This document shows, one piece after another, positions 1 through 9,945 of a DNA stretch of 64,000 nt. The stretch comes from Halopseudomonas litoralis (GTDB lineage: Bacteria > Pseudomonadota > Gammaproteobacteria > Pseudomonadales > Pseudomonadaceae), in the NCBI RefSeq assembly GCF_900105005.1, contig NZ_LT629748.1, positions 744,001 to 808,000 on the forward strand. The letters run 5' to 3'. The notes below the pieces were generated by a model, which was not told the origin of the DNA, did not search any database, and saw only the letters and a list, made by a program, of their open reading frames with translations. Each line of letters begins with the position of its first letter. Position 1 is the stretch's first letter. The position numbers and the translations under genes are program-made.

Positions 1-1889
1 ATTCGACCATCAGTCATCTGGGCCTGATTACCCTGTTATTCGGGTTGGATACGCAACTGGCTGCGGTCGCCGCCGTGTTCCACATCATCAATCACGCGAC
101 GTTCAAGGCCTCGCTGTTCATGGCCGCGGGGATCATTGATCACGAGACCGGTACCCGGGACATGCGCCGGATCAATGGCTTGTGGAAATACATGCCGCAT
201 ACTGCAACGCTGGCGATGGTGGCGGCATCTGCGATGGCCGGTGTTCCACTGCTCAATGGCTTCCTCAGCAAGGAAATGTTCTTTACCGAGACACTTCAAC
301 AACACCAGTTCGGTAACTACAGTTGGATAGTGCCCCTGGTTGCGGTGTTGGCCGGCCTGTTTTCGGTGGCCTATTCGCTGCGTTTCATTCATGACGTGTT
401 TTTCAACGGCAAACCGGTGAACCTGCCGAAATTTCCACCGCATGAGCCGAGCCGCTACATGAAGATTCCGGTGGAGATCCTGGTCGGGCTGTGTCTGCTG
501 GTGGGCTTGCTGCCGGGCTTTACAGTGGCTGCGCTGCTGGCGGTAGCCGCCAGTGCGACCTTGGGTGGAGATCTGCCGGAATACAGTCTCGCCATCTGGC
601 ACGGCTTCAATCTGCCGTTAGCCATGAGTTTTGTGGCATTGATGCTGGGTGTGATGATCTACTTTGGTCGACGTCAACTATTGGGTTGGTACGTGCATCT
701 GCCACAGCTGGATGCGAAGAATACCTTCGAGCGCTTTATCCAGCGTCTGGTAAACCTGGCTGCGGGGTTTATCCTGCGTATCGAGGCTGTGTCGCTGCAG
801 CGCTATCTGCTGTGGATGCTGCTATCGGCACTCTTGGTGAGCGGCTATTGGCTGCTGCAGTTGCCGTCGCTGCGCGGCACGGTGCCGATGACGCAGGTGG
901 ACGGTGCTACGCTGACCTGCGCGCTGCTGCTGATGGCGGCGGCCGCCGCGACGGCGATCTGGCATCGGCGGCGGTTGGTTTCCCTGGTCATGCTCAGCGT
1001 GGTGGGGTTGTTTGTGGCGCTGGCCTTTGCCCGGTTCTCTGCACCGGATCTGGCGCTGACTCAGCTGTCCGTTGAGTCTGTCACCATCATTCTGATGATG
1101 TTGGCGCTATTTTTCCTACCACGTACCACGCCAGTGGAGTCATCGACATGGGGTCGTGGTCGCGATCTGCTGATTGCCGGACTGACTGGGGCTCTGGTGA
1201 CCGTGCTATGTCTGGCGGTACTGACGCGCCCTTATGACAGTATTGCCGGCTTCTTCCTGGCCAACAGTCTGACCGGGGGCGGCGGCACCAATGTGGTGAA
1301 CGTGATATTGGTGGATTTCCGTGGCTTCGATACCATGGGCGAGATCACGGTGCTGGCGATCGCAGGTGCGGCAATCTACGCGCTGATCAAGGGGCTACGC
1401 CTCAGCAGGCCGGTAACGGATACTGCCGAACGCGTCTGGGCGCAGGACACGCATCCCTTCATGCTGGTGAATCTCTCGCGGCTCATCCTGCCGCTGGCAT
1501 TGATGGTGTCGATGTACATCTTCCTGCGTGGTCACAACCTGCCGGGTGGCGGTTTCATTGCCGGCCTGATTACAGCCGTGGCTCTGATTCTGCAATATAT
1601 CGCCAGCGGCAATGCCTGGACTCGTGCACGCTGGGGCATCGATTACCATCATCTGGCGGGTGCCGGTGTTGTCATTGCAGGTCTTACCGGCGTGGGCAGT
1701 TGGCTGTTCGGCTATCCATTCCTGACCAGTGCCTTCGATCATTTTGCCATACCTCTGGTGGGTGAAATCGAACTGGCTACGGCGATGCTGTTCGATCTGG
1801 GGGTCTATCTGACCGTGGTTGGAGCTACCCTGTTGATCCTTTCCAATCTGGGCAAACTCTCAATCACTGCTGTCAGGGAGCCGCAATAA
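1..1889 (+). CDS. mnhA: Na+/H+ antiporter subunit MnhA/MrpA fused to MnhB domain (5' partial)
   Basis: C-terminal part of the large Mrp/Mnh antiporter subunit. The reading frame is open from base 3 to the TAA at 1887-1889; the start lies outside the window. The fragment begins in the conserved membrane region with STISHLGL and continues through the proton-pathway stretch around [13 protein letters not shown], typical of complex I NuoL-like subunits. After about residue 480 it changes to the MnhB-type domain ([14 protein letters not shown]). MrpA and MrpB are therefore fused, as in group 2 Mrp systems of Pseudomonas and rhizobia. Many hydrophobic segments are visible. It acts in the inner membrane, exchanging Na+ or K+ for protons together with MnhC-G. 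The stop overlaps the mnhC start by one base (TAATG), so translation is probably coupled. Confidence 0.95.
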   Translation, partial: STISHLGLITLLFGLDTQLAAVAAVFHIINHATFKASLFMAAGIIDHETGTRDMRRINGLWKYMPHTATLAMVAASAMAGVPLLNGFLSKEMFFTETLQQHQFGNYSWIVPLVAVLAGLFSVAYSLRFIHDVFFNGKPVNLPKFPPHEPSRYMKIPVEILVGLCLLVGLLPGFTVAALLAVAASATLGGDLPEYSLAIWHGFNLPLAMSFVALMLGVMIYFGRRQLLGWYVHLPQLDAKNTFERFIQRLVNLAAGFILRIEAVSLQRYLLWMLLSALLVSGYWLLQLPSLRGTVPMTQVDGATLTCALLLMAAAAATAIWHRRRLVSLVMLSVVGLFVALAFARFSAPDLALTQLSVESVTIILMMLALFFLPRTTPVESSTWGRGRDLLIAGLTGALVTVLCLAVLTRPYDSIAGFFLANSLTGGGGTNVVNVILVDFRGFDTMGEITVLAIAGAAIYALIKGLRLSRPVTDTAERVWAQDTHPFMLVNLSRLILPLALMVSMYIFLRGHNLPGGGFIAGLITAVALILQYIASGNAWTRARWGIDYHHLAGAGVVIAGLTGVGSWLFGYPFLTSAFDHFAIPLVGEIELATAMLFDLGVYLTVVGATLLILSNLGKLSITAVREPQ

Positions 1890-2215
1890 TGGAGCTGCTG
1901 TATGCCCTCACGCTGGGTGTGTTGACCATGTCCGGAGTCTATCTGCTGTTACGGGCACGTACCTTTCCGGTGGTAGTGGGGCTGACCTTGATCAGTTATG
2001 CGGTCAACCTGTTCCTGTTTGCCATGGGCCGGTTGCATACCGGTAAGCCGGCGGTGCTGGCTGAAGCAGCTGAATATGCCGATCCGTTGCCGCAGGCGCT
2101 GGTGTTGACGGCGATCGTGATCGGCTTTGCCATGACCGCCTTTGCTCTGGTACTCGCGTTGCGCGGGCAGGGCGAGTTGGAAAGTGACCATGTCGATGGA
2201 CGGAGAAAGTCTTGA
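1889..2215 (+). CDS. mnhC: Na+/H+ antiporter subunit MnhC
   Basis: A 108-residue small membrane subunit of the Mnh/Mrp complex, homologous to NuoK of complex I. Three hydrophobic helices are visible: residues about 3-22, 28-46 and 70-92. The conserved family stretch DPLPQALVLTAIVIG sits before the last helix. The start ATG overlaps the mnhA stop, and the stop TGA (2213-2215) overlaps the mnhD start, so the gene is tightly coupled on both sides. Length and order are normal for group 2 Mrp operons. Function is assigned from family membership and operon position. Confidence 0.95.
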   Translation: MELLYALTLGVLTMSGVYLLLRARTFPVVVGLTLISYAVNLFLFAMGRLHTGKPAVLAEAAEYADPLPQALVLTAIVIGFAMTAFALVLALRGQGELESDHVDGRRKS

Positions 2216-3738
2216 TGGGTCATTTGCCAATTCTGCCGATTCTTCTGCCCATGTTCACGGGTGCACTGTTGTTGCTGAGTGGTCGGCGCGGCGAAGGGTT
2301 CAAACGCCTGCTGTGCCTGTTGGCGACGTTGCTGCAGATCCCGCTCGCGCTCATGCTGATGGGGCAGGCAGGCGACGGGCTGCAGGTCTATGCTGCCGGT
2401 AACTGGATGCCGCCGTTCGGTATCGTGCTGGTGGTGGATCATTTGTCAGCACTGCTGCTGATGGTCACCGCAATACTGGCGACGGCGGCCGTAATCTACG
2501 CCATCCGCGGCGATGACCACCTTGGCCCGAACTTCCATGCGTTGTTCCAGTTCCAGTTGATGGGTATCAACGGTGCGTTCCTGACTGGAGATCTGTTCAA
2601 CCTGTTCGTGTTCTTCGAGATTCTGCTCATCGCCTCCTATGCCTTGCTGCTGCATGGCAATGGATCGGCTCGCGTGCGTTCAGGGATCCACTACGTCCTG
2701 CTCAATCTGTTTGGCTCGGCGCTGTTTCTGATCGCGGTAGGCACTCTGTACGGTGTCGTCGGCACGCTGAACATGGCCGACCTGTCGCAGCGTATTGCGC
2801 AGCTGTCGGCAGAGGATGCGCCGCTGGTGGGCGCAGCAGCCATGTTGTTGCTGGTGGTCTTCGGCCTCAAAGCGGCGGTATTTCCCTTGTATTTCTGGCT
2901 GCCGAGAGCCTATGCCGCGGCCACGCCCCCGGTGGCTGCGCTGTTTGCCATCATGACCAAGGTCGGTATCTATTCGATTCTGCGGGTCTATACGCAGATC
3001 TTCGGCGAGACGGCCGGCCCACTGGCCTATCTGGCCGAATCCTGGTTATGGCCAGTAGCGCTGCTGACACTGGTGCTCGGGACTATCGGCGCGCTGGCAG
3101 CCGGTACCCTCAATGGTCTGGTCGCTTACCTGCTGGTGGTCTCGGTCGGCACCTTGCTGGCGGGACTCTCCCTGGGGAGTCATGAGGCTCTGGTAGGCAG
3201 TCTCTATTATCTGGTGCATTCCACCTGGATCTGCGGGGCCTTGTTCCTGCTTGCAGGTGTTATTTCCCGTTGCCGCGGCCCGCGCTTTGTCAGCCGCCTG
3301 GTTCCAGGGCCAGCCCTGCCAAAACCGATGCTGCTGGGTGGGCTGTTCTTTGTCGCGGCGATATCGGTGATCGGGCTGCCGCCGCTGTCCGGCTTCCTCG
3401 GTAAGCTGTTGCTGCTGCGTTCTGCTGGTACCGGTATGGAGGCGGCCTGGCTCTATCCACTGTTGCTGGGTAGTGGTCTGATCGTGATCATTGCCGGCAG
3501 TCGCGCCGGCAGCAGTCTGTTCTGGCGGACCGACCCAGCCGCCAGCGGCGGAGAGCCGCTGGATGGCATACGTGTGGTGTCGGTGATATTGCTGCTGTTG
3601 TGTTCACCGCTGCTGGTGGTGTTTGCGGATCCCATGCTCGACTATCTGGATGCCACAGCCAGGCAATTGCTGGACCCTGCCAGCTATGCCCAACAGGTTC
3701 TGAACAGCCAACCCACAGCTGGCGGAGGTGGACATTGA
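2215..3738 (+). CDS. mnhD: Na+/H+ antiporter subunit MnhD
   Basis: A 507-residue polytopic protein of the NuoM/NuoN-like proton-conducting family, one of the two large subunits of the Mrp antiporter. The typical motif around residues 110-125 (LTGDLFNLFVFFEILLIASY) and the core FGLKAAVFPLYFWLP near residue 220 carry the conserved membrane Glu and Lys residues of this family. ATG 2215 overlaps the mnhC stop. A TTG one codon upstream (2212) is possible but less likely. The C-terminus is slightly hydrophilic. The stop TGA at 3736-3738 overlaps the mnhE start by one base. Confidence 0.95.
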   Translation: MGHLPILPILLPMFTGALLLLSGRRGEGFKRLLCLLATLLQIPLALMLMGQAGDGLQVYAAGNWMPPFGIVLVVDHLSALLLMVTAILATAAVIYAIRGDDHLGPNFHALFQFQLMGINGAFLTGDLFNLFVFFEILLIASYALLLHGNGSARVRSGIHYVLLNLFGSALFLIAVGTLYGVVGTLNMADLSQRIAQLSAEDAPLVGAAAMLLLVVFGLKAAVFPLYFWLPRAYAAATPPVAALFAIMTKVGIYSILRVYTQIFGETAGPLAYLAESWLWPVALLTLVLGTIGALAAGTLNGLVAYLLVVSVGTLLAGLSLGSHEALVGSLYYLVHSTWICGALFLLAGVISRCRGPRFVSRLVPGPALPKPMLLGGLFFVAAISVIGLPPLSGFLGKLLLLRSAGTGMEAAWLYPLLLGSGLIVIIAGSRAGSSLFWRTDPAASGGEPLDGIRVVSVILLLLCSPLLVVFADPMLDYLDATARQLLDPASYAQQVLNSQPTAGGGGH

Positions 3739-4241
3739 TGACCGTAAAATCCTGGTTCCCACACCCATGGCTCAGTCTGCTGTTGCTGGTGGTCTGGCAA
3801 TTGCTGATGAATGGAGTGTCGGCAGGCTCATTGATCATGGGCGCAGTGCTTGGCCTGCTGATCCCCATTCTGACTCACCTGTTCTGGCCGGACCCGCCCA
3901 GAGTGCACCGGCCGCTGGTGTTTATGGGGTTTGGTTTTCGCGTGCTCAGCGATATTCTCATGGCCAATTTCGAGGTGGCCAAACTGATCCTCGGGCCCAG
4001 CCGTCGGTTGCAGCCAGCCTTCGTTGTCTATCCGCTTGATCTGCGCCACGAGTTCAGTATCAGCCTGTTGGCCACCACCGTCTCACTTACCCCGGGTACA
4101 GTGTCGGCGGATGTCAGCCAGGATCATCGCAGCCTGTTGATACATGGGTTGGATGTGCCTGATGAACGGGAGCTGATCAATACCATCAAACAGCGTTATG
4201 AGAAGCCGCTGATGGAGGTATTCGAATGCTCCAGAACGTAA
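3738..4241 (+). CDS. mnhE: Na+/H+ antiporter subunit MnhE
   Basis: A 167-residue subunit of the Mrp complex with no complex I counterpart. Two or three N-terminal membrane helices (about residues 8-60) are followed by a cytoplasmic domain containing the family signature LATTVSLTPGTVSAD and the later LLIHGLDV. The start ATG 3738 overlaps the mnhD stop and gives the expected MnhE N-terminus; an upstream in-frame extension lies wholly inside mnhD and is rejected. The 3' end overlaps mnhF by 16 bases, again suggesting translational coupling. Confidence 0.95.
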   Translation: MTVKSWFPHPWLSLLLLVVWQLLMNGVSAGSLIMGAVLGLLIPILTHLFWPDPPRVHRPLVFMGFGFRVLSDILMANFEVAKLILGPSRRLQPAFVVYPLDLRHEFSISLLATTVSLTPGTVSADVSQDHRSLLIHGLDVPDERELINTIKQRYEKPLMEVFECSRT

Positions 4242-4495
4242 TCATCATCTGTCTGGGCATGATATCGGTGGCGATGGTGCTCAATCTGCTGCGCCTGTTC
4301 AAAGGGCCGGACCTGCCCGACCGCGTACTGGCGCTGGACACCCTGTATATCAACGCCATTGCGCTGATCGTGCTGATGGGCATGTTGTTGCGATCCAGTC
4401 TGTATTTTGAGGCGGCATTACTGATCGCGGTCATGGGCTTTGTCGGAACGGTGGCAGTAGCCAAATATCTATTGCACGGCGATATCATCGAATAA
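4226..4495 (+). CDS. mnhF: Na+/H+ antiporter subunit MnhF
   Basis: An 89-residue membrane subunit with three predicted helices (about residues 3-21, 34-52 and 60-80). The conserved Asp-containing segment GPDLPDRVLALDTL between helices 1 and 2 is the hallmark of MnhF/MrpF. It belongs to the mnhACDEFG antiporter and has been linked in the family to cation and bile-salt efflux. It overlaps mnhE by 16 bases and is followed after 9 bases by mnhG, whose ribosome site (AAGGAG) lies in that gap. Confidence 0.95.
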   Translation: MLQNVIIICLGMISVAMVLNLLRLFKGPDLPDRVLALDTLYINAIALIVLMGMLLRSSLYFEAALLIAVMGFVGTVAVAKYLLHGDIIE

Positions 4496-4504
4496 GGAGC
4501 ACTC

Positions 4505-4834
4505 ATGGAAAGCGCTATCGAATGGCTGGTGGCTGCCTTGTTGCTGCTTGGCAGTCTGTTTGCTCTGATTGGCTCATTCGGCCTGTACAAGTTGCCTGAT
4601 TTCTACATGCGCCTGCATGGGCCGACCAAGGCGACTACCCTGGGTGTTGGCTCGCTGGTGCTGGCATCCGTGTTGTATTTCAGTGCGGAAGGGGAGGTCG
4701 GGTTGCACGAACTGCTGATCACGCTGTTTCTGTTCATGACGGCACCCACCAGCGCCAGCATGTTGGCCAAGGCAGCGATGCAGGTGCATGTTCAGCGGGT
4801 GGAGCGTACCAAGGGTCAGCCTTGGGAGCAGTAA
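4505..4834 (+). CDS. mnhG: Na+/H+ antiporter subunit MnhG
   Basis: A 109-residue last subunit of the Mrp antiporter. Three hydrophobic helices are visible, with the family motif GLYKLPDFYMRLHGPTKATTLG at residues about 27-48 and the C-terminal LFLFMTAPTSASMLAKAA. The start is supported by AAGGAG seven bases upstream. It ends the operon; a strong inverted repeat 14 bases downstream probably terminates transcription. Subunit order A(B)CDEFG is complete from mnhA onward. Confidence 0.95.
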   Translation: MESAIEWLVAALLLLGSLFALIGSFGLYKLPDFYMRLHGPTKATTLGVGSLVLASVLYFSAEGEVGLHELLITLFLFMTAPTSASMLAKAAMQVHVQRVERTKGQPWEQ

Positions 4835-4847
4835 GAGAGTAGTGTGC

Positions 4848-4875
4848 GATCAGGCCGGAATATGCCGGCCTGATC
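4848..4875. terminator. Convergent hairpin between mnhG and OmpA-family lipoprotein gene
   Basis: A perfect 11-bp stem (GATCAGGCCGG paired with CCGGCCTGATC) with a 6-base loop lies between two convergent genes. There is no strong T-run on either side, so the terminator call rests on position and stem strength. It could serve both strands. Confidence 0.6.
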
Positions 4876-4882
4876 CGCGGAA

Positions 4883-5425
4883 TTACTTCGCCAGCGCGAT
4901 GCTGGTGGGGTAGGGGGTAAGGATGATTTCGACCCGGCGGTTCAGCTTGCGGCCGGTGTACGTGGAATTATCCGCACGGGGCTGGTTGTCGGCCATGGCG
5001 CGCAACTGCATGCGCTGGCGCTCGATGCCGCCGAGTCGCAACACACTGGCCACCGCTTGCGCCCGCTCCATGCTCAGCTTCTGGTTCAACTCATGACTGC
5101 CATCGCTGTCGCTGTGGCCGGTGACTGTCAGCTGGCTGGCGCTGTCGACCTTGAGAGCCTGGGCAATCTTGCTCAGCGGTACCAGGCCGGAAGGCAGGAG
5201 CAGGGTACGCTTGGGATGAAAATTGCCATCCACCGGAATCAGCAAACGGATCTGCTCACCTTCGCGTTCAACCTCGTAACCTTGCTGTTCGGCAATGCTG
5301 GTGATATTGACTATGCGCGATTCGGCCCAGGAGGGTGCCGGCGGAGCCTGTACGCTTTCCTGCTTGGAGGAACAGGCGGTGACGAAAACCAGAGACGCAA
5401 GGGCGAACGTTTTTATGATATTCAT
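4883..5425 (-). CDS. OmpA-family outer membrane lipoprotein
   Basis: A 180-residue lipoprotein with a C-terminal OmpA-like peptidoglycan-binding domain. The N-terminus has a short signal peptide ending in a lipobox-like VTAC (Cys18). Residues about 95-175 show the OmpA_C pattern: VTGHSDSDG, then LSMERAQAVASVL, and the closing NRRVEIIL. The protein probably sits in the outer membrane and touches the cell wall through that domain. It is transcribed alone, convergent with the mnh operon and divergent from the next lipoprotein gene. The specific name is not certain; Pal is unlikely because no tol genes are near. Confidence 0.85.
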   Translation of the reverse strand: MNIIKTFALASLVFVTACSSKQESVQAPPAPSWAESRIVNITSIAEQQGYEVEREGEQIRLLIPVDGNFHPKRTLLLPSGLVPLSKIAQALKVDSASQLTVTGHSDSDGSHELNQKLSMERAQAVASVLRLGGIERQRMQLRAMADNQPRADNSTYTGRKLNRRVEIILTPYPTSIALAK

Positions 5426-5551
5426 GTTCTATCCAGACAGTGGGTAGTCAATTCGAAAGTGCATACAGATTAGCACCGCATAGTCGAATTGTGATCACCA
5501 AACACAAGCAATTCATCGGTTTATGGCCGATTCTTCAAAGAGGTTCACATT

Positions 5552-6205
5552 ATGGCAGTTTGGTTTGGCCGGTTACCGGTATTGGCAGGCATGCTCTTCT
5601 CCTTGACATTGACCGGTTGTGCGTCCTGGTCGCTCTGGCCAGTAGGGCAGAAATCTGCCGGCCAGCAGCGGGTATCAGGGCTGCTGGAGCGTGGCGATCA
5701 TTGGACATTCAGACCCTGTGGTCAGGAGCACGACCGCTTGCTTCAACCAACTCCCGAACTGGAAAAGCTGTTCGACAATGTCAGCCAGCCGGGGCAGTTG
5801 TCGATGTTCGCAGAACTCGTGGTGACGGAAGAAAATGGCCGCTGGATAGTACAGAAAACCCATCGTCTGCAGTCCACTGGGCGTGGCTGCATGGACAACA
5901 GCGCCAAGGCGAGTCAATGGGTAGGTTTCAGCTACGACCCGGCCTGGCGGGTGGATATCACTGCGCAGGGGATGCAATTGACAACCGAGGATGCGGAGAG
6001 CGGACGGCAATTATCGACCATCAGCGAGCAACTGCCTGATGGTGTGCAGGTGTTTCGCGGCGTGCATGATCAGGGACTGGAACTGTGGCTATACCCGTCC
6101 GGCTGCATCGAGCGCAGCACCGGCGATTATCATCACCTGAGCGCTACCTTGGTGCGTGATGGGCAACGACTGCGAGGTTGTGGGTATCAAGGCGCCAAGC
6201 AGTAA
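5552..6205 (+). CDS. Predicted lipoprotein of unknown function
   Basis: A 217-residue protein with a clear type II signal peptide; the lipobox LTGC puts the lipidated Cys at residue 23. The mature part is hydrophilic and has paired cysteines (RPCG near 55, GRGCM near 110, SGCIE near 178, RGCGYQ near the end). The C-terminal pattern, a Cys in a short loop followed by a closing GCGY, resembles small extracytoplasmic domains found in uncharacterised proteobacterial lipoproteins. The start is backed by AGAGG upstream. It is divergent from the OmpA-family gene and convergent with livF. No specific function can be given. Confidence 0.75.
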   Translation: MAVWFGRLPVLAGMLFSLTLTGCASWSLWPVGQKSAGQQRVSGLLERGDHWTFRPCGQEHDRLLQPTPELEKLFDNVSQPGQLSMFAELVVTEENGRWIVQKTHRLQSTGRGCMDNSAKASQWVGFSYDPAWRVDITAQGMQLTTEDAESGRQLSTISEQLPDGVQVFRGVHDQGLELWLYPSGCIERSTGDYHHLSATLVRDGQRLRGCGYQGAKQ

Positions 6206-6207
6206 GT

Positions 6208-6240
6208 AGAGAGGCCTTTGTGGGGCAGGCTTGGCCGCGA
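6208..6240. repeat. Degenerate REP-like sequence after lipoprotein gene
   Basis: The stretch GGCCTTTGTGGGGCAGGC followed by TTGGCCGCGAACAGCC resembles the short intergenic REP palindromes of pseudomonads (a GGGCAGGCTTGCC-type core). The palindrome is imperfect. It lies in the 56-base gap between the convergent lipoprotein gene and livF. This is pattern recognition only. Confidence 0.3.
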
Positions 6241-6261
6241 ACAGCCTGGCATAGAGACTGT

Positions 6262-6963
6262 TCAGGCCCCCAGATACGCTTCGCGTACCTGGGGATTGGC
6301 CAGCAATTCCTCGCCGCTGCCCTGCATGATAATGCGGCCGTGCTCCATCACATAGCCGCGGTCGGCCAGTTTCAGCGCCTGGTTGGCGTTCTGTTCGACC
6401 AGAAAGATGGTCACACCCTGACGGCGCAGCTCTTCAATGATCTCGAAAATCTGCTGAATGATGATGGGTGCCAGTCCCAATGAAGGTTCATCCAGCAGCA
6501 ATAATCGGGGCCGGCTCATCAATGCCCGGCCAATGGCGAGCATCTGCTGTTCGCCACCGGACATGGTGCCGGCGCGTTGCTGATAGCGCTCCTTAAGACG
6601 CGGAAACAAGGCCAGGGCGGCTTCCAGTTGTGATTGAACCTGATCACGCTCCAGAAAGAAGGCGCCCATGGCCAGATTCTCTTCCACCGTCAACCGGCCG
6701 AACACGCGTCGCCCCTCCGGTACTATGGCTATATCCCGGCGCATGATATCGCAGGTGTCCATACCGGCCAGTTCGTCATCCTGATAGCGGATGCTGCCGC
6801 TGACCGGGGCCGGATCGCCACAGAGGGTCATCAGCAGCGTGGTCTTGCCTGCGCCGTTGGCGCCGATGAGAGTGACGATTTCACCCTGTTGCACCTCCAG
6901 ACTGACGTTGTGCAGTGCCTGGATCTTGCCGTAGAAAGTATTGACGTCGGTGAAGGACAGCAT
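6262..6963 (-). CDS. livF: Branched-chain amino acid ABC transporter ATP-binding protein LivF
   Basis: A 233-residue ATPase of the HAAT (Liv/Bra) importer. Walker A GANGAGKTTL is near residue 34, the signature MSGGEQQML near 137, and Walker B LLLLDEPSLGLAP near 155. LivF pairs with LivG on the cytoplasmic side of the LivH-LivM channel. The ATG lies 3 bases after the livG stop, and it is the last gene of livKHMGF. Length and order match Pseudomonas braG. Substrates are likely Leu/Ile/Val, but periplasmic proteins of this class may also take other amino acids or amides. Confidence 0.95.
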   Translation of the reverse strand: MLSFTDVNTFYGKIQALHNVSLEVQQGEIVTLIGANGAGKTTLLMTLCGDPAPVSGSIRYQDDELAGMDTCDIMRRDIAIVPEGRRVFGRLTVEENLAMGAFFLERDQVQSQLEAALALFPRLKERYQQRAGTMSGGEQQMLAIGRALMSRPRLLLLDEPSLGLAPIIIQQIFEIIEELRRQGVTIFLVEQNANQALKLADRGYVMEHGRIIMQGSGEELLANPQVREAYLGA

Positions 6964-6966
6964 GGT

Positions 6967-7737
6967 TCAGGTCTCTCCCAGATAGGCTTTGATCACCTCG
7001 GGATCACGGCATACCTGCTCAGGTGTTCCCGCCGCCAACGGACAGCCCTGATTGATCACCACCACATGATCGGAAATACCCATTACCAGTTTCATGTCGT
7101 GCTCGATCAGCAAAATGGTCAGCCCATGCTCGCTGCGCAACTCTGCGATCAACGCCTGAAGGTCGACGGTTTCCCGTGGATTGAGGCCGGCGGCGGGCTC
7201 GTCGAGCATCAGCAGCCGGGGTTGAGTGACCATGCAGCGGGCGATTTCCAGGCGGCGCTGTTGACCGTAGGCCAGGGTGCCGGCGGTACGGTTGGCAAAC
7301 TCCAGCAGACCGGTACGCTCCAGCCATTGCGCGGCACGGTCCAGCGCTTCCTTTTCGCTGCGGCGAAAGCTCGGCGTTTTCAGCAGGCCAGCGAGCATAT
7401 TGGTATTCATGTGATGATGTTGGGCTACCAGCAGATTCTCCACTACGCTCATCTGCTTGAACAGCCGCACATGCTGGAAGGTCCGCACCATACCCATGCG
7501 CGCCAGTTTGAAGCCGGGCATGCCGCTGACTTCTTCACCATGAAAGCGGATGCTGCCGGCGCTCGGCTTGTAGAAGCCGGTCAGGCAGTTGAAAACGGTG
7601 GTCTTGCCGGCGCCATTGGGGCCGATCAGCGAGACGATCTGGCCTTCCTCGACCTGCAGTGCTACCTGATCCACTGCCAGCAGACCACCGAAGCGCATGC
7701 ACAGGCCGGATACATCCAGTAACGGGGCGGCGCTCAT
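6967..7737 (-). CDS. livG: Branched-chain amino acid ABC transporter ATP-binding protein LivG
   Basis: A 256-residue ATPase, partner of LivF. Walker [13 protein letters not shown] is near residue 38; the signature appears in the LivG form [13 protein letters not shown] near 155, followed by Walker [14 protein letters not shown]. The LivG-type insert between Walker A and the signature ([20 protein letters not shown]) is present. The start overlaps the livM stop by 4 bases. Confidence 0.95.
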   Translation of the reverse strand: MSAAPLLDVSGLCMRFGGLLAVDQVALQVEEGQIVSLIGPNGAGKTTVFNCLTGFYKPSAGSIRFHGEEVSGMPGFKLARMGMVRTFQHVRLFKQMSVVENLLVAQHHHMNTNMLAGLLKTPSFRRSEKEALDRAAQWLERTGLLEFANRTAGTLAYGQQRRLEIARCMVTQPRLLMLDEPAAGLNPRETVDLQALIAELRSEHGLTILLIEHDMKLVMGISDHVVVINQGCPLAAGTPEQVCRDPEVIKAYLGET

Positions 7738-8990
7738 GTGCGCAACTCCATGTGCGGACGCTTCATCGGCAGCAGGCCCTGGGGTCGCCAGATCATCATC
7801 AGCACCATCAGCAGGCCGAACAGCAACATGCGGTACTCATCGAACTGGCGCGCCACTTCGGGCAACAGTGTCATGATGATCGCGGCCAGAATCACCCCCA
7901 GCTGGGAGCCCATGCCCCCGAGTACGACAATCGCCAGAATGATCGCCGACTCGATGAAGGTGAAGGATTCGGGGCTGATGAAGCCCTGACGCGCAGCGAA
8001 GAAGCAGCCGGCAAAACCGGCGAAGGTGGCGCCGATGGTGAAGGCGTTGAGCTTGACCGCGGTGGGATTGATGCCCAGTGAGCGGCAGGCGACCTCGTCC
8101 TCGCGCATCGCTTCCCAGGCGCGTCCCACCGGCATCCTCAGCAGCCGGTTGATGACGAACAGGGTCAGCAGCACCAGTAACAGGGCGAGAAAGTACAGGA
8201 ACATCACCCGGTGCACCGAGTTGAATTCGATACCGAAGAAGTCGTGGAAGGTCTGCATTCCTTCGCTGGCGCGGCGGCTGAACTCCAAGCCGAACAGCTC
8301 CGGTTTGGGGATGCTGCCGATACCGTTGGGGCCGTTGGTCAGACTGGTGAGGTTGTTAAGCAGAATGCGGATGATTTCGCCAAAACCCAGGGTGACGATG
8401 GCCAGATAATCGCCACGCAGACGTAGCACCGGAAAGCCCAGCAAAAAGCCGAACAACGCTGCCATCGCGCCCGCGGCGACCAGCCCGGTCCAGAAGCCAA
8501 TGCCGAAATACATTGCCAACAGGGCGTAGGTATAAGCACCCACGGCGTAGAAGCCGACATAGCCCAGGTCCAGAAGGCCGGCCAGACCGACCACGATATT
8601 CAGCCCCAGCCCGAGCATCACATAGATAAGCACCAGAGTCGCCATATCGATATTGCTGCGATTGCCGAAGAACGGCCAGACCAGGGCGGCGGCGATCAGA
8701 AAACACCAGGTCAGCCTGTGTACCGCCGGCCGCGCGGCCAGGATACTGAAGGCGGCGGGAGTGCGGGGCAGGGCGGGGAGCTGGGACCAGAGCGCGGCCA
8801 GCTGGTCGCGGAACAGGTTGAACAGGAAAATGAACAATGCAGCGCCAGCAATTTTCAACGCCACATCCGCCCCTGCACCAGTCAGCACCAGGCTGATGCC
8901 CTGCTGGTTCAGTCGCACACCCATCAGCAAGCCGCTGAGCACTACCACAACCACGGCAGAGATCAGTGCCGGTTTCAGATTGCGCATCAT
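7734..8990 (-). CDS. livM: Branched-chain amino acid ABC transporter permease LivM
   Basis: A 418-residue inner-membrane permease. As usual in gammaproteobacterial LivM, an N-terminal region of about 100 residues with two or three helices precedes the core BPD_transp_2 domain. The domain carries the conserved [25 protein letters not shown] and, later, a cytoplasmic EAA-like segment [20 protein letters not shown]. It forms the channel with LivH. It overlaps livG and livH by 4 bases each. The P. aeruginosa homologue is BraE. Confidence 0.95.
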   Translation of the reverse strand: MMRNLKPALISAVVVVVLSGLLMGVRLNQQGISLVLTGAGADVALKIAGAALFIFLFNLFRDQLAALWSQLPALPRTPAAFSILAARPAVHRLTWCFLIAAALVWPFFGNRSNIDMATLVLIYVMLGLGLNIVVGLAGLLDLGYVGFYAVGAYTYALLAMYFGIGFWTGLVAAGAMAALFGFLLGFPVLRLRGDYLAIVTLGFGEIIRILLNNLTSLTNGPNGIGSIPKPELFGLEFSRRASEGMQTFHDFFGIEFNSVHRVMFLYFLALLLVLLTLFVINRLLRMPVGRAWEAMREDEVACRSLGINPTAVKLNAFTIGATFAGFAGCFFAARQGFISPESFTFIESAIILAIVVLGGMGSQLGVILAAIIMTLLPEVARQFDEYRMLLFGLLMVLMMIWRPQGLLPMKRPHMELRT

Positions 8991-9913
8991 ACCTTTTCCA
9001 CCTCCGGGCGCCCGAGAATGCCGCTGGGGCGGAACAGCAGAATCAGGATCAGCAGACTGAAGGCCACCACGTCTTTGTACTCGCCGCTGAAATAGCCTGC
9101 CGTCATCGCCTCAGCCACGCCCAGCAGCAGGCCGCCGAGCACCGCCCCGGGAATGCTCCCGATACCGCCGAGCACGGCTGCAGTGAAGGCTTTCAGTCCG
9201 GCCATGAAGCCGATGTAGGGGTTGATTACGCCGTAGTACATACCCAACAGCACGCCAGCTACCGCGGCCAGGGCGGCACCGATGATGAAGGTAAGGGCGA
9301 TGATGCTGTTGGTGTTGATACCCAGCAGGTTGGTCATCTTCAGGTCTTCGGCACAGGCGCGACAGGCGCGGCCCATGCGCGAGCGGGTGATGAACAGGGT
9401 CAGCAGCGTCATGCTGATCAGGGTCACCACGAAAATGATTATCTGCATGTAGGACAGGGTGGCGTGAAAGCCGGTGGCCGGACCTATGTCGATACCGCCG
9501 CGCACCAGGTTGGGCATGGCGATATCCCGCGAGCCCTGGGCCAGACGTACCAGGTTCTGCAGAAAGATCGACATGCCGATGGCGGAAATCAGCGGGATCA
9601 GGCGGTTACCGCCGCGCAGGGGCCGATAGGCGACTCGTTCGATGCTGTAGCCGTAGGCACTGGTGACGATCATGCTGACTACCAGCGCAGCGATGATCAG
9701 CAAGGGCAAGGATTCGATACCCAGTAACGCCAGGGCAGCCAGCACGATGAAGGCGATGTAGCTGCCGATCATGTATACCTCGCCGTGGGCGAAGTTGATC
9801 ATGCCTATGATGCCGTAGACCATGGTGTAACCGATGGCGATCAGTGCATAGGTACTGCCGACGGTCAGACCGTTGAGCAGTTGCTGAAGCAGATAGTAGA
9901 AACTGTCGGGCAT
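8987..9913 (-). CDS. livH: Branched-chain amino acid ABC transporter permease LivH
   Basis: A 308-residue permease of the Liv importer. The family-typical N-terminus reads [20 protein letters not shown], followed by [11 protein letters not shown], a LivH hallmark. ATG 9913 is preferred because it gives the family N-terminus and length. A GTG at 9946 would add 11 residues but sits inside a strong intercistronic hairpin with no ribosome site. Eight or so hydrophobic helices are visible, with the EAA-like loop [17 protein letters not shown] near residue 195. Confidence 0.93.
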   Translation of the reverse strand: MPDSFYYLLQQLLNGLTVGSTYALIAIGYTMVYGIIGMINFAHGEVYMIGSYIAFIVLAALALLGIESLPLLIIAALVVSMIVTSAYGYSIERVAYRPLRGGNRLIPLISAIGMSIFLQNLVRLAQGSRDIAMPNLVRGGIDIGPATGFHATLSYMQIIIFVVTLISMTLLTLFITRSRMGRACRACAEDLKMTNLLGINTNSIIALTFIIGAALAAVAGVLLGMYYGVINPYIGFMAGLKAFTAAVLGGIGSIPGAVLGGLLLGVAEAMTAGYFSGEYKDVVAFSLLILILLFRPSGILGRPEVEKV

Positions 9914-9945
9914 GGCAACAGACTCTTCTGAAACATCCTTGAACA

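Noticed and set aside
6634..7722. Long plus-strand open frame across livF/livG
   Set aside because: It is antisense to two ABC ATPases with intact Walker motifs; its Gln/His-rich composition is that of a shadow frame in GC-rich DNA.
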